Source: JAZKDW01 sp040387375
Lineage (GTDB): Bacteria > Pseudomonadota > Gammaproteobacteria > Burkholderiales > Burkholderiaceae_D
Length of the DNA: 40,467 nt
Assembly (NCBI GenBank): GCA_040387375.1
Contig: JAZKDW010000014.1
Span: 1-40,467, forward strand
Reading direction: 5' to 3'
Shown: piece by piece, positions 15,565 to 23,705 of the stretch
How positions within the stretch are numbered: position 1 is the stretch's first letter
Layout: each line of letters begins with the position of its first letter
The notes under the pieces: generated by a model
The model's database searches: none
Seen by the model: only the letters and a program-made list of their open reading frames with translations
What the model was told of the DNA's origin: nothing
Made by a program: the position numbers and the translations under genes

Positions 15565-15819
15565 ATGGACCTGCAAGCCCGGTTCGAACAGGCGCAAGCC
15601 GATTCAAAAGATTTGACCGAGCGTCCCGATAACATGACGCTGCTGAAAATCTATGCCCTTTTCAAGCAGGCCAATTCGGGCGATGCCAGCGGCGAGCGCC
15701 CTGGACTCAGCGACTTTGTTGGCCGCGCAAAATGGGATGCATGGGACGCACTCAAGGGAACATCGAAGGAAGAAGCAATGCAGCAGTACATCGATCTTGT
15801 CGATGGCCTGAAAGAGTAA
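15565..15819 (+). CDS. Acyl-CoA-binding protein (ACBP)
   Basis: An 84-aa four-helix protein that binds medium- and long-chain acyl-CoA esters in the cytoplasm. Conserved residues are visible: LKIYALFKQANSGD and FVGRAKWDAWDALKGTSKEEAMQQYI, which carry the acyl-CoA-contacting Tyr and Lys positions of the family. A perfect AAGGAGG ribosome-binding site precedes the ATG. It lies 51 bp after the lipoprotein gene and ahead of a terminator at 15895. ACBPs are usual in eukaryotes and present in a subset of bacteria, including many betaproteobacteria. Confidence 0.9.
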   Translation: MDLQARFEQAQADSKDLTERPDNMTLLKIYALFKQANSGDASGERPGLSDFVGRAKWDAWDALKGTSKEEAMQQYIDLVDGLKE

Positions 15820-15894
15820 CACCGCCGATCCGGCGTCAAAAAAGCCCGCGCATGATTTCATGCCAGGCGTTCGGTTATCGTGTTGAAACTTCGA

Positions 15895-15926
15895 ACCCAC
15901 GGAAGCTTTGCTTTCCTGGGTTTTTC
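15895..15926 (+). terminator. Terminator after the ACBP gene
   Basis: The stem ACCCA-GGAA (15895-15904, one bulged C) pairs with TTCC-TGGGT (15913-15921) and is followed by TTTTTCTC. It would end the FKBP-lipoprotein-ACBP transcript. The T-run adjoins the predicted 5' end of the 6S-like RNA. Confidence 0.7.
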
Positions 15927-16074
15927 TCACTAGATGTGCTCGCTGAACTGCGGTGCGACTAGCGGTTTCGCGACGGCTCTCAAGTTGCCTGTGCAGACTG
16001 GGCCCCTGCTCCAGCTGGACGCAGCCTCCCTAAAGAACAGCGGTTCCCGGGTGTTACTACGCAGATGACCCAAG
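15922..16074 (+). ncRNA. ssrS: Probable 6S RNA
   Basis: A non-coding stretch of about 150 nt, bounded by terminators, that resembles 6S RNA, the regulator that occupies sigma-70 RNA polymerase in stationary phase. The 5' end reads TTTTCTCACTAGATGTGCTCGC, close to the E. coli start TTTCTCTGAGATGTTCGC. The 3' half has GCCTCCCTAAAGAAC leading into the small hairpin GAAC-AGCG-GTTC (16035-16046), then GGGTGTTACTACGCAG; E. coli has the same order (GCCUUAAAA, GAACC..GGUUC, GGGUUAC..CCUGCG). A CTGCG/CGCAG closing pair (15948-15952 with 16060-16064) is seen, but the outer stem is not convincing. The ends are approximate. Confidence 0.55.
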
Positions 16075-16105
16075 ATGCCTCGGATAAATCTTCGGGGCAT
16101 TTTTT
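16075..16105 (+). terminator. Terminator after the 6S-like RNA
   Basis: ATGCCTCG (16075-16082) pairs with CGGGGCAT (16093-16100), one T-G wobble, followed by a run of six Ts. The T-run is present only on the plus strand, which supports a plus-strand RNA gene upstream. Confidence 0.8.
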
Positions 16106-16171
16106 CGGGCAATTTCCGGGTTTTGAGGTCGCTTTACAGGGGATAACCTTCAAATTACTGGATTACGTGAG

Positions 16172-17092
16172 TCATCCGCCTAGCGCTCTCATCCGCCGGA
16201 CATCCTGCTGCGGCGGCGCACCGAAGAGGCGACCGTATTCCCGGCTGAACTGAGATGCGCTCTCATACCCCACTAGCCCGCTTGCGCTCCCCGCATCCAA
16301 GTTTTGATTCAGCATCAGTTGCCGTGCCTGCTGCAGTCGTAATTGCTTTTGGTACTGAAGCGGACTTGTGCCTGTGATGGCGCGAAAGTGCTGCCTGAAG
16401 GTGGACGGGCTCATATGGACACGCGCAGCCAGCTCGTCCACCTGCATCGGCTGGGCGAAGTTTTGCTTGAGCCAGGTAACCGCCTTGGATATCTGCTGGC
16501 TGGGGGACCCGTCAGCAACCAGATGTTGCAATTGTGGGCGGTGTGGGCCCGCAAGTAACCTGATGATGATTTCGCGTTTGATTAATGGTGCGAGCAGAGC
16601 CACAAGTTGGGGCTGCTCAAGCAGTTCAACCAGCCGAACCAAATCTCGAGTAAGCCGGTTGTCCAACTGCTCAATCGTCAGTGGTCGAACGCCTGTTCCG
16701 CGGGCAGGTGCTGGTAGTTGCATGTCAGCTGCCTCCAGGGCTATCTCCTGACTGTCTAGTGTCAGCATGAGTCCTAGCAAGGGCTCCTGGGAACTGGCTC
16801 GGGTGACACGCGAGATAACCGGCAGCTCAATCGAGGTCAGCATGGACTGGCCGGGTCCGTACGTAATGACCTCATCGCCCAATAATGCCTGCTTGTCTCC
16901 TTGCGCCACGACGCCAAGCCCCAAGTTGAAAATGCAATGCAGCGGCTCCGTGGGAGTTTTACGCCTGTGCAGCGAAAGTCCTGGGATGACTGTTTCGTAG
17001 TCCCCGTCGCTTTGGGCAATTTTTGCAATAGCGTGTGCAAGAGCCGAGATTTCCGGAACCGCCGGTGAATTCGTGGAGAAAGTGCTGTTCAA
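16172..17092 (-). CDS. AraC-family transcriptional regulator
   Basis: A 306-aa regulator. The N-terminal AraC-type N domain (about 35-190) includes HCIFNLGLGVVAQGDKQALLG and GPGQSMLTSIELPV. The C-terminal double helix-turn-helix (about 200-300) reads LAARVHMSPSTFRQHFRAITGTSPLQYQKQLRLQQARQLM and ends in VGYESASQFSREYGRLFG. This subfamily includes YqhC, which controls neighbouring aldehyde/oxidoreductase genes. It is divergent from the hydrolase-SDR-flavodoxin genes and probably activates them from the 187-bp gap. It lies at the left edge of a block that looks acquired. Confidence 0.9.
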   Translation of the reverse strand: MNSTFSTNSPAVPEISALAHAIAKIAQSDGDYETVIPGLSLHRRKTPTEPLHCIFNLGLGVVAQGDKQALLGDEVITYGPGQSMLTSIELPVISRVTRASSQEPLLGLMLTLDSQEIALEAADMQLPAPARGTGVRPLTIEQLDNRLTRDLVRLVELLEQPQLVALLAPLIKREIIIRLLAGPHRPQLQHLVADGSPSQQISKAVTWLKQNFAQPMQVDELAARVHMSPSTFRQHFRAITGTSPLQYQKQLRLQQARQLMLNQNLDAGSASGLVGYESASQFSREYGRLFGAPPQQDVRRMRALGG

Positions 17093-17279
17093 TTGGAACC
17101 TTCTAATTCAATTCGACGTAACTACTGTAGCACCGAACGCACTCGCCTATGGGACCGGCCATTTATATCCGTTGTTTTAGGCAAGATGTTCGCTGGTTTC
17201 GGCAACCGGGTTGGTGGGCGCGGTCGATATACTTCCCCTACGCCACTCACCGCTGTTTAACTTTCGAAAGAACCTCGCC

Positions 17280-18332
17280 ATGAACAAAAATTCATCCGAC
17301 CAGGCTCCTGCTAACCTTGGTCGCCGTCAAGCCATGTTCGGCGGCTCTGCACTGGCCGCGTCGCTGCTGATTCCGCAAATCGCTTCTGCCGCCGGGGAGT
17401 CGAAGCTCAGGACTACGGCTACAGGAGTCCGTGTCCTGAATGTCAGCTTCAAGAACAGCAGCATTAACATGGCGGGCAACCTCTACCTGCCGAAAAACTT
17501 CAGCGAGACTGGCAAGTACCCTGCCATCGTCAGTGTGCATCCAGGCGGCGGCGTCAAAGAGCAAACCGCGGGCCTGTACGCGCAAAAACTGGCAGAGCAG
17601 GGCTTTGTCGCCCTGGCCTTTGACGCATCACATCAGGGAGCAAGCGGTGGAATGCCACGCCTCCTGGACGACCCGATGCGCCGAGTGGCCGACATTTACA
17701 GCGCCGTCGACTACTTAACCTCGCTCGGCTACGTTGACGCGAACCGCATCGGCGCCCTGGGCATTTGTGCTGGCAGCGGTACAACCGTTAAAGCCGCTTC
17801 CTTGGAGCGACGCATCAAGGCCATTGCAACCGTGAGTGCTGTTGATGTGGGTGCCGCTACACGCAAGGGGTGGGATGGCAAAGCCACAAAAGAAGAACAA
17901 TTTGCTCTGCTTGAGTCGGTCGCTAAACAGCGCAGCGCCGAAGCAGCTGGCACTGCGCCCGCGTACGTCAACTACGTGCCCAAAGTAGGCGACAAGTCGG
18001 CACCGCGCGACCTTCAGGAGGCTGCAGACTACTATCTGACACCCAGAGGTCAGCATCCGAATTCGCCGAACAAGATGCTCATGACCAGTTTGAGCGCGCT
18101 GATGTCATTCACAGGATTCGACCGTGTTGACCTGCTTACCCAGCCGCTCCTGATTGTTGCTGGCAGCGAGGCTGGCTCGCTATGGCATAGCCAGGAACTT
18201 CATGCCAAGGCAGCAGGACCCAAGGAATTGTACGTGGTTGATGGCGCTACACACATGGATCTTTACGACGGCGCCGGCGCCGACACCGCGATGACGAAGC
18301 TGGCCCCTTTCTTCAAGCGAAACCTTGCCTGA
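17280..18332 (+). CDS. Exported alpha/beta hydrolase with Cys nucleophile
   Basis: A 350-aa alpha/beta hydrolase. The N-terminus has a twin-arginine motif (GRRQAMFGG, RR at 15-16) before a hydrophobic segment and an ASA cleavage-type end, so Tat export to the periplasm is likely. The nucleophile elbow is GICAGSG with Cys at about 163, as in dienelactone-hydrolase-like proteins, rather than Ser; the C-terminal His is in DGATHMDL. The ATG at 17280 is chosen because an upstream in-frame ATG adds a 23-residue leader that would bury the signal peptide. Substrate is unknown. It is the first gene of the divergent cluster, followed 39 bp later by the SDR. Confidence 0.82.
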   Translation: MNKNSSDQAPANLGRRQAMFGGSALAASLLIPQIASAAGESKLRTTATGVRVLNVSFKNSSINMAGNLYLPKNFSETGKYPAIVSVHPGGGVKEQTAGLYAQKLAEQGFVALAFDASHQGASGGMPRLLDDPMRRVADIYSAVDYLTSLGYVDANRIGALGICAGSGTTVKAASLERRIKAIATVSAVDVGAATRKGWDGKATKEEQFALLESVAKQRSAEAAGTAPAYVNYVPKVGDKSAPRDLQEAADYYLTPRGQHPNSPNKMLMTSLSALMSFTGFDRVDLLTQPLLIVAGSEAGSLWHSQELHAKAAGPKELYVVDGATHMDLYDGAGADTAMTKLAPFFKRNLA

Positions 18333-18371
18333 CCTGTTCTCGCACCACTCTTAACTAAATCGAGGCATTCT

Positions 18372-19214
18372 GTGAGCAACAATAAAATCTGGTTCATCAC
18401 AGGCGCAGGCCGTGGCCTTGGCGTGGAACTGACAAAGGCCGCCCTGGCTGCGGGGCACTCCGTCGTTGCGACAGGCCGTAATCCGGCGAAGCTTGTTGCC
18501 GCTGTCGGCGAGCACCCAAACCTGTTGTGCCAGAAGCTGGACGTCACCCGTATCGATGAGACCCAAACTGCGGTCGATGCCGCGGTTGCGAGATTTGGAG
18601 GTATCGACGTGCTGGTGAACAACGCGGGCAATTTCTACGCGGGCTTTTTTGAAGAGATAAGCCCGGAAGAGGTCCGCAGCCAGCTTGAAACCCTTCTGTT
18701 CGGCCCAATGAACGTCACTCGCGCGGTTCTGCCCACGATGCGCAGCCAGCGTGCCGGCTTGCTGCTCAATATCTCCTCAACGGCAGGCCTCACTGGCGGG
18801 ATGTTCTGCTCGGCCTATGCTGCCGCAAAATTTGGCCTTGAAGGCTGGACGGAGTCCCTCGCCGTCGAGATTGCGCCGTTCGGAATCCGCACGATGCTCG
18901 TCGAACCGGGCTTCTTCCGCACTGAACTACTCACCCAAGACTCGACCACCTTTGCGCAGCCCAGCATTCAGGACTATGCCGACCGTAGCAGGGCGACCAG
19001 CGACGCCTGGAGTGGAATGAGCGGCAAGCAAGGCGGCGACCCCGCCAAGCTCGCCCAGGCCATCGTGCACTTGGCTGGCCTTGATGTGCCGCCCACCAGG
19101 TTCGCAGGGGGTTCAGATGCTATAGGCGTGTTTGAAGCGAAGGCCAAAGCACTGCTTGCTGAAGCAGTCGCATTCCGGGAGCTGTCGACGTCTCTTGCAT
19201 ACGACAACGAATGA
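18372..19214 (+). CDS. Short-chain dehydrogenase/reductase
   Basis: A 280-aa classical SDR: TGAGRGLG (NAD(P) glycine motif, about 10-17), the Arg-bearing ATGRN segment that favours NADP, NNAG, the catalytic Ser in NISSTAG, and the YAAAK active site (Tyr about 154, Lys 158). It starts with GTG at 18372. Its TGA overlaps an ATG (19211) of the next ORF. It is the second gene of the cluster under the AraC regulator; the substrate is not predictable. Confidence 0.9.
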   Translation: MSNNKIWFITGAGRGLGVELTKAALAAGHSVVATGRNPAKLVAAVGEHPNLLCQKLDVTRIDETQTAVDAAVARFGGIDVLVNNAGNFYAGFFEEISPEEVRSQLETLLFGPMNVTRAVLPTMRSQRAGLLLNISSTAGLTGGMFCSAYAAAKFGLEGWTESLAVEIAPFGIRTMLVEPGFFRTELLTQDSTTFAQPSIQDYADRSRATSDAWSGMSGKQGGDPAKLAQAIVHLAGLDVPPTRFAGGSDAIGVFEAKAKALLAEAVAFRELSTSLAYDNE

Positions 19215-19258
19215 TTGATGCTGGAGGAGCGTCGCATCTCAGCCTCTCAGAGCGACCA

Positions 19259-19975
19259 ATGAGCAGGCGACAAAGCATGACTCTCTTTGCATTGGCCCCT
19301 GTTCTACTCGGCGTATCCGCCTTTGTCGCCATGGCTGTGAAGGACCAAAGCTACACACCTAGCCCGGTGTACACCCCTGTCGGCGAACCCAGCCGGAGGG
19401 ATGCAGTGGTCTACTACTCCCGCTCTGGCCATTCGGAGGCGGTCGCCCGCGAAATTGCTCGACTGTTCACTGCGCCGATTGCTCGGATTGCTTCGGACTA
19501 CCTGTTGAGTTTCGCAGGCCAGGGCAAAGCGCTAGCCGATGCCACCGGTAAAGTCCTGCCGGCTATTGAGGTAGAACCAATCGACTTACGTCCTGTTCAG
19601 CGCGTCTACCTAGTATCGCCGACCTGGCTGTTCAGGCCTGCAACGCCTCTTTGGGCCTACGTTGAGCAGACCGACCTGACCGGTAAGGAGGTGGTGCTGT
19701 TCACGACCGGCAACAGTCGTTTTGAGCAGAACGAGATTGATGAGTTCGCTAAGCGGGTGGAAGCTCGTGGAGGCCAACTTATCCGCCACATCTTTATCCG
19801 TCGTGGGCGCATCTATTGGCAGATGAGCCGTAAAGAATTGTTGGACGCAGCGCGAGCAAAGGTGAGCGAGCCATCAAGTTTTGCAGCGGCAGATGGCATT
19901 TCACGCCACGGCGCCAAACACCTTCTTCATCTGTCCACAGATTTTCTGCTCGATTACAGGGGCGAAGCTTTTTAA
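19259..19975 (+). CDS. Flavodoxin-like protein with membrane/Tat-type leader, 3' end fused into antisense sequence
   Basis: A 238-aa protein whose core resembles flavodoxins: DAVVYYSRSGHSEAVAREIARLF (FMN-phosphate loop) and later VYLVSPTWLF and VVLFTTGNS. The N-terminus MSRRQSMTLFALAPVLLGV has twin arginines and a hydrophobic stretch, suggesting export or anchoring. The start at 19259 is preferred because it begins at this leader; an ATG at 19211 overlaps the SDR stop and is the alternative. The last 25 codons or so (from 19901) lie antisense inside the PHA-granule gene and do not look like flavodoxin sequence, so the native stop appears lost at a junction. Confidence 0.65.
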   Translation: MSRRQSMTLFALAPVLLGVSAFVAMAVKDQSYTPSPVYTPVGEPSRRDAVVYYSRSGHSEAVAREIARLFTAPIARIASDYLLSFAGQGKALADATGKVLPAIEVEPIDLRPVQRVYLVSPTWLFRPATPLWAYVEQTDLTGKEVVLFTTGNSRFEQNEIDEFAKRVEARGGQLIRHIFIRRGRIYWQMSRKELLDAARAKVSEPSSFAAADGISRHGAKHLLHLSTDFLLDYRGEAF

Positions 19976-20185
19976 CATCATGCCCAGCGTGATGTCGACT
20001 TGCGCCGCATTGTCGTGCAGCGCCAGGGTGCCCGATATGCCGGTGCGGCTGAATGACAATATATCGCCGTTCCACTCGGAACGCATGTCGTATTCCGTGA
20101 CAATCCTGTCCACTATTTTTTCCGCAGCGGCGCGGGCCAGTCGCGGCGATAGCTGATGGTTTTGCCTGACGCTGATATCTGTCAT
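19901..20185 (-). CDS. Polyhydroxyalkanoic acid system family protein
   Basis: A 94-aa protein of the PHA-granule-region family (small, helical/beta). The sequence runs from MTDISVRQNHQLS through ARAAAEKIVDRI to DITLGMMLKSFAPVIEQKICGQM, where this family ends. It is linked to PHA metabolism by genomic association; the molecular role is unknown. Its ATG lies four bases after the stop of the hydroxyacid dehydrogenase gene, with GGAGTAGGG as ribosome-binding site, so it is the third gene of the nhaD operon. Its 3' end overlaps the antisense flavodoxin-like ORF by 75 bp. Confidence 0.75.
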   Translation of the reverse strand: MTDISVRQNHQLSPRLARAAAEKIVDRIVTEYDMRSEWNGDILSFSRTGISGTLALHDNAAQVDITLGMMLKSFAPVIEQKICGQMKKVFGAVA

Positions 20186-20189
20186 CGCC

Positions 20190-21173
20190 CTACTCCTTGC
20201 GCTTCGCTTCGGGGTTCAGGAGATTTGGCGGTTGTCCGCCCTCCAGTGCGGCGATCAGGTTGTCGGCCGCGCAATTTGCCATCGCGCGCCGGGTCGCGCC
20301 GGATGCGCTGCCAATATGAGGCGCCATTACGATGTTCGACAGCGTCAGGAATTCGGGGTTGAATGCCGGTTCGTTCTCGTACACATCCAGTCCCGCCGCG
20401 GCGATCCGGTGCTCGCGCAGGGCCGCGATCAGCGCGGCATCATCGACAATGCCGCCCCGTGCGATATTGACCAGGGTCGCAGTCGGCTTCATCTGCGCCA
20501 GTTCGTCAACACCGATCGTATGATGCAACTGCGGCGAATACGGCAGCACCAGCACCAGGTGGTCGGCGCTGCGCAGGAGTTCTTCCCTGCTCACGTACTG
20601 CGCATGATTGGCATGCTTTTCCTGGTCGCCGGTGAGGCGCGAACGATTGTGGTAAATCACCTTCATGTTGAAGCCCATCGAACGGCGTGCGATTGTCTGC
20701 CCGATGCGGCCCATGCCCAGGATGCCCAGCGTCGATCCATGGACGTCGGCGCCGAGAAAACCGTCATGGCTCCATTTCTGCCATTTGCCGGCGCGCAGCC
20801 AATGTTCGGCTTCGGTTACGCGCCGTGCGGCCGCCATCAGCAGCGCCCACGCGAAGTCGGCGGTTGTTTCATTCAGGACGTCGGGCGTATTGGTGACCGC
20901 GATGCCGGCACGGGTAGCCGCCGCCAGGTCGATGTTATTGTAGCCAACCGCCATGTTGCAGATCGCTTTCAGCGCGGGACTGGCATCGATCACCTCAGTT
21001 GTCATGCGTTCGCTCAGCGTCGAAAACACGCCTTCCTTGCCGCGCAGCTTTTCAATCAGCTCGGCGTTGGGAAAAACGCGGTCTTCCTGATTGGACTCGA
21101 CATCGAAATGCTGTTCAAGCCGGGCGATGACTTCCGGGAAAATCGCGCGCGCCACCAATATTCTGGGTTTCAT
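20190..21173 (-). CDS. 2-hydroxyacid dehydrogenase (glyoxylate/hydroxypyruvate reductase type)
   Basis: A 327-aa D-isomer-specific hydroxyacid dehydrogenase. The NAD(P)-binding motif is GILGMGRIGQTIARR, and the catalytic triad is in NIARGG (Arg), YENEP (Glu) and APHIGSA (His). The NRSRL segment after the second beta strand suggests NADP preference, as in GhrB-like enzymes that reduce glyoxylate, hydroxypyruvate or 2-ketogluconate. The ATG at 21173 is preferred; a GTG at 21188 would overlap the nhaD stop. It is in one operon with the upstream antiporter and the downstream PHA protein. Confidence 0.88.
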   Translation of the reverse strand: MKPRILVARAIFPEVIARLEQHFDVESNQEDRVFPNAELIEKLRGKEGVFSTLSERMTTEVIDASPALKAICNMAVGYNNIDLAAATRAGIAVTNTPDVLNETTADFAWALLMAAARRVTEAEHWLRAGKWQKWSHDGFLGADVHGSTLGILGMGRIGQTIARRSMGFNMKVIYHNRSRLTGDQEKHANHAQYVSREELLRSADHLVLVLPYSPQLHHTIGVDELAQMKPTATLVNIARGGIVDDAALIAALREHRIAAAGLDVYENEPAFNPEFLTLSNIVMAPHIGSASGATRRAMANCAADNLIAALEGGQPPNLLNPEAKRKE

Positions 21174-21180
21174 GTATTTG

Positions 21181-22590
21181 CTATCCACGGAAAAAAATGA
21201 ATGTCATCACGATAAAAAGCGGAACCAGCACTGCGCACGACCAGGCCATGTAACCGAAGAAGGATGGCATCTTGATGCCCCGTTCCTCGGCAATCGCTTT
21301 TACCATCAAGTTTGGCGCATTGCCGATATAACTATTGGCGCCCATGAACACAGCGCCGCAGGAAATCGCCGCCAGCGTGCCGGCCAGGGTCGTCATCAGC
21401 ACTTTCGGATCGCCGCCTGCCGTATTAAAAAATACCAGGTAAGTCGGTGCATTATCCAGGAACGATGAAAGTATCCCGCTGGCCCAGAAATACATTGCAT
21501 TGTTTGGCTGGCCGCTGCTGTCGGTCACCGCCCGGATGACGGCCCCGAAGGCGCCCGACTCACCGGCCCGCAACATCGCGATCACCGGGATGATCGTGAT
21601 GAAGATGCCGGCGAAGAGTTTGCCGACTTCCTGGATTGGCCCCCACGAAAAGTCATTGCCGCTGCGCGCCACTTTCGGCGTTATCCACAACGAGACCAGG
21701 ATGACGCCGATCAGCGCGATATCGCGCACCGCGTTTTGCAAGTCGACCTGGCTGCCGAATACGGATAGCGACAGACCCGGCTTCCAGATTCCGCTCATCA
21801 AGACCAGGCCGACGATCACGGCCAGCAAAATGAAATTGGCCTTGCCTTCGAACCAGATCGGCGCATCGGGCGTCGGGTCCTGCACCGGCGGCAAAACCTC
21901 TTCGCGATTGAGATAATAATGACGATCAATCAGGTAGAAAAGGCCGAGCAGCGACAGGCACAGGAACAGGGTTTGCGGAAAAATATTCTTCATGGTCCAG
22001 AAAAAATCAACGCCTTTCAAAAACCCGAGAAAGAGCGGCGGGTCACCCAGCGGTGTCAGCGAACCGCCGGCATTGGCCACGAGGAAGATGAAAAAAACGA
22101 CGATATGCACCGCATGCTTGCGATTGTCATTGGCGCGGATCAGCGGCCGGATCATCAGCATCGAGGCGCCGGTCGTTCCCATGATGCTGGCCAGCACAGT
22201 GCCGATTGCCAGTATCCCGGTATTGAGTGCAGGCGTGCCATGCAAATTCCCGCGTACACAAATCCCCCCGGCAACGACAAAAAGCGCCGTAATCAGAATA
22301 ATGAAAGGGATGAACTCGGCGGTAAATGCGTGCACGGCACCGGCGGTGGCGGTACCGGCGCCAAAATAAATAGCGCAAGGCAAGAGGAAAGCAAGCGACC
22401 ACACGACCGTCAGCTTGCCGTAATGATGGTGCCAGAAGATCGGCGTGAACAGCGGGCACAACGCAATCGACAGCAACAGTCCGGCAAAGGGCAGACCCCA
22501 CCACGCGCTCAATGCGGCGCCGTTCAACTCGGCGGCATAGGACATGACTGGGGCGAATCCGAGCAAACCGACGAGGAATTTGGCACGCAA
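21181..22590 (-). CDS. NhaD-type sodium:proton antiporter (ion transporter superfamily)
   Basis: A 469-aa integral membrane protein with about twelve helices. Typical NhaD/ArsB-superfamily segments are visible: NAGGSLTPLGDPPLFLGFLKG in the first half and SSFLDNAPTYLVFFN and GANSYIGNAPNLMVKAIAEERG in the second. The N-terminus carries a signal-like leader. It starts with TTG at 22590, supported by a GGAGA site six bases before it and by the lack of an ATG in frame before the first helix. It would exchange Na+ or Li+ for protons. It is the first gene of a three-gene operon; why it travels with a hydroxyacid reductase is unknown. Confidence 0.85.
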   Translation of the reverse strand: MRAKFLVGLLGFAPVMSYAAELNGAALSAWWGLPFAGLLLSIALCPLFTPIFWHHHYGKLTVVWSLAFLLPCAIYFGAGTATAGAVHAFTAEFIPFIILITALFVVAGGICVRGNLHGTPALNTGILAIGTVLASIMGTTGASMLMIRPLIRANDNRKHAVHIVVFFIFLVANAGGSLTPLGDPPLFLGFLKGVDFFWTMKNIFPQTLFLCLSLLGLFYLIDRHYYLNREEVLPPVQDPTPDAPIWFEGKANFILLAVIVGLVLMSGIWKPGLSLSVFGSQVDLQNAVRDIALIGVILVSLWITPKVARSGNDFSWGPIQEVGKLFAGIFITIIPVIAMLRAGESGAFGAVIRAVTDSSGQPNNAMYFWASGILSSFLDNAPTYLVFFNTAGGDPKVLMTTLAGTLAAISCGAVFMGANSYIGNAPNLMVKAIAEERGIKMPSFFGYMAWSCAVLVPLFIVMTFIFFRG

Positions 22591-22689
22591 TTGTTATCTC
22601 CGTGATGATCAGGTGGCGGCTATTCTAGCGTGCTTTGGCAGGGGCTCTGTTAAAAAGCCACAAGCTGCGGCAACACCCCGGATATAAAA

Positions 22690-22721
22690 ACGACACTGCG
22701 ACGACACTGCGCGACACTGCC
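22690..22721. repeat. Three tandem 10-11 bp repeats after lutC
   Basis: ACGACACTGCG occurs at 22690-22700 and 22701-22711, then CGACACTGC- at 22712-22721, ending just before the lutC stop codon (22725-22723). It is a short tandem array with no assigned function and may vary in copy number between strains. Confidence 0.7.
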
Positions 22722-22722
22722 C

Positions 22723-23385
22723 CTAAGCGCCATTCACCAGAATCACATGCACCCGATAAGGGCCGTGCGCGCCAATCACGATGGTCTGCTCGATATCCCC
22801 TGTGCGTGAGGGGCCTGAAATGAAATTGGCCGCGCGCGGAAGTTCGCCCCGTTCGGCGCGCACCAGCGCGAAGGCGTCTTCCATCGACGCCACGATGCGC
22901 GACGCCGCGACGATGGCAATATGGGTTTCCGGCAGCAGGCTGGCCGACGCATAGGTCTCTGGTCCGGACAGCAGCAGCAAGGTGCCGGTTTCGGCGACCG
23001 CGCAGTAGCTGCCTGTGATGCCGACCAGATCCGCATTTTTCGGCGGCCGGAATTCGACGGCGATGCCTGCCTCCGCCCATGCCAGGCTGGTCAGGGTTTG
23101 CCATGCGATCGCACTTTTCGCGATGCCGAGGGCGTCCAGATAACGTGCCGCCGCGGCCGGCACGTCCGTCATGGCGGCCACGTCATCGACGGTATCGGAC
23201 ATGCGCAGCGCCTGCTCCCTGAAACGCAGCAGGATGTCCGCTCCGATATCGGGGCGCGGACCGGCCGGATGCTGCCGCAGGTACGCCTGCACCGCATCAC
23301 GCTCGGCGTCGGTTGGCGTCTCAGGGCGTTGATGGGCCTTGCGGATGCGGCTGAAGATAGCCCGGCGGGCGGCGGAAGTGTCCAT
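22723..23385 (-). CDS. lutC: LutC/YkgG-family lactate utilisation protein
   Basis: A 220-aa LUD-domain protein. The family pattern GITGSYCAVAETGTLLLLSGPE is at about 122-143, and HIAIV and the C-terminal GPSRTGDIEQTIVIGAHGPYRVHVILVN end match LutC. LutC acts with the iron-sulfur proteins LutA and LutB in L-lactate oxidation to pyruvate. Neither lutA nor lutB is in the window: the next upstream gene is the oppositely oriented fdxA. It is either a solitary lutC or split from its operon. Confidence 0.88.
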   Translation of the reverse strand: MDTSAARRAIFSRIRKAHQRPETPTDAERDAVQAYLRQHPAGPRPDIGADILLRFREQALRMSDTVDDVAAMTDVPAAAARYLDALGIAKSAIAWQTLTSLAWAEAGIAVEFRPPKNADLVGITGSYCAVAETGTLLLLSGPETYASASLLPETHIAIVAASRIVASMEDAFALVRAERGELPRAANFISGPSRTGDIEQTIVIGAHGPYRVHVILVNGA

Positions 23386-23582
23386 GGTGGCCTTTTGAAT
23401 TGACGATGAATTTTATACGAACCGGCGCGACGGTTGAGGACTTTGGCACATGATCTTATTTCAGACGTTTATGCAAACAATTCAACTGTGATGCCAGCAT
23501 GATCGTGCCCAGGCGTTGATTTGCGACGCGCGCGACAAATCAGGCCCGGCATTTGCTTATGCATAATCCGTATAAGCCCGGT

Positions 23583-23611
23583 TTGTGGGAAAAGCTGATT
23601 TGCCTTAAAAT
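23583..23611 (+). promoter_or_regulatory. Candidate promoter of fdxA
   Basis: TTGTGG (23583-23588), a 17-bp spacer and TAAAAT (23606-23611). This would give a leader of about 90 nt. The rest of the 320-bp gap between lutC and fdxA shows no gene. Confidence 0.5.
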
Positions 23612-23705
23612 ACAAGGCTTTGCGATTGGCTATCTGGCTCTCATGCGTCAGTAAATCCGGCCAGACTCCACTCTCGTACTCCGAATATTTAGAAATAGGA
23701 CTGTT

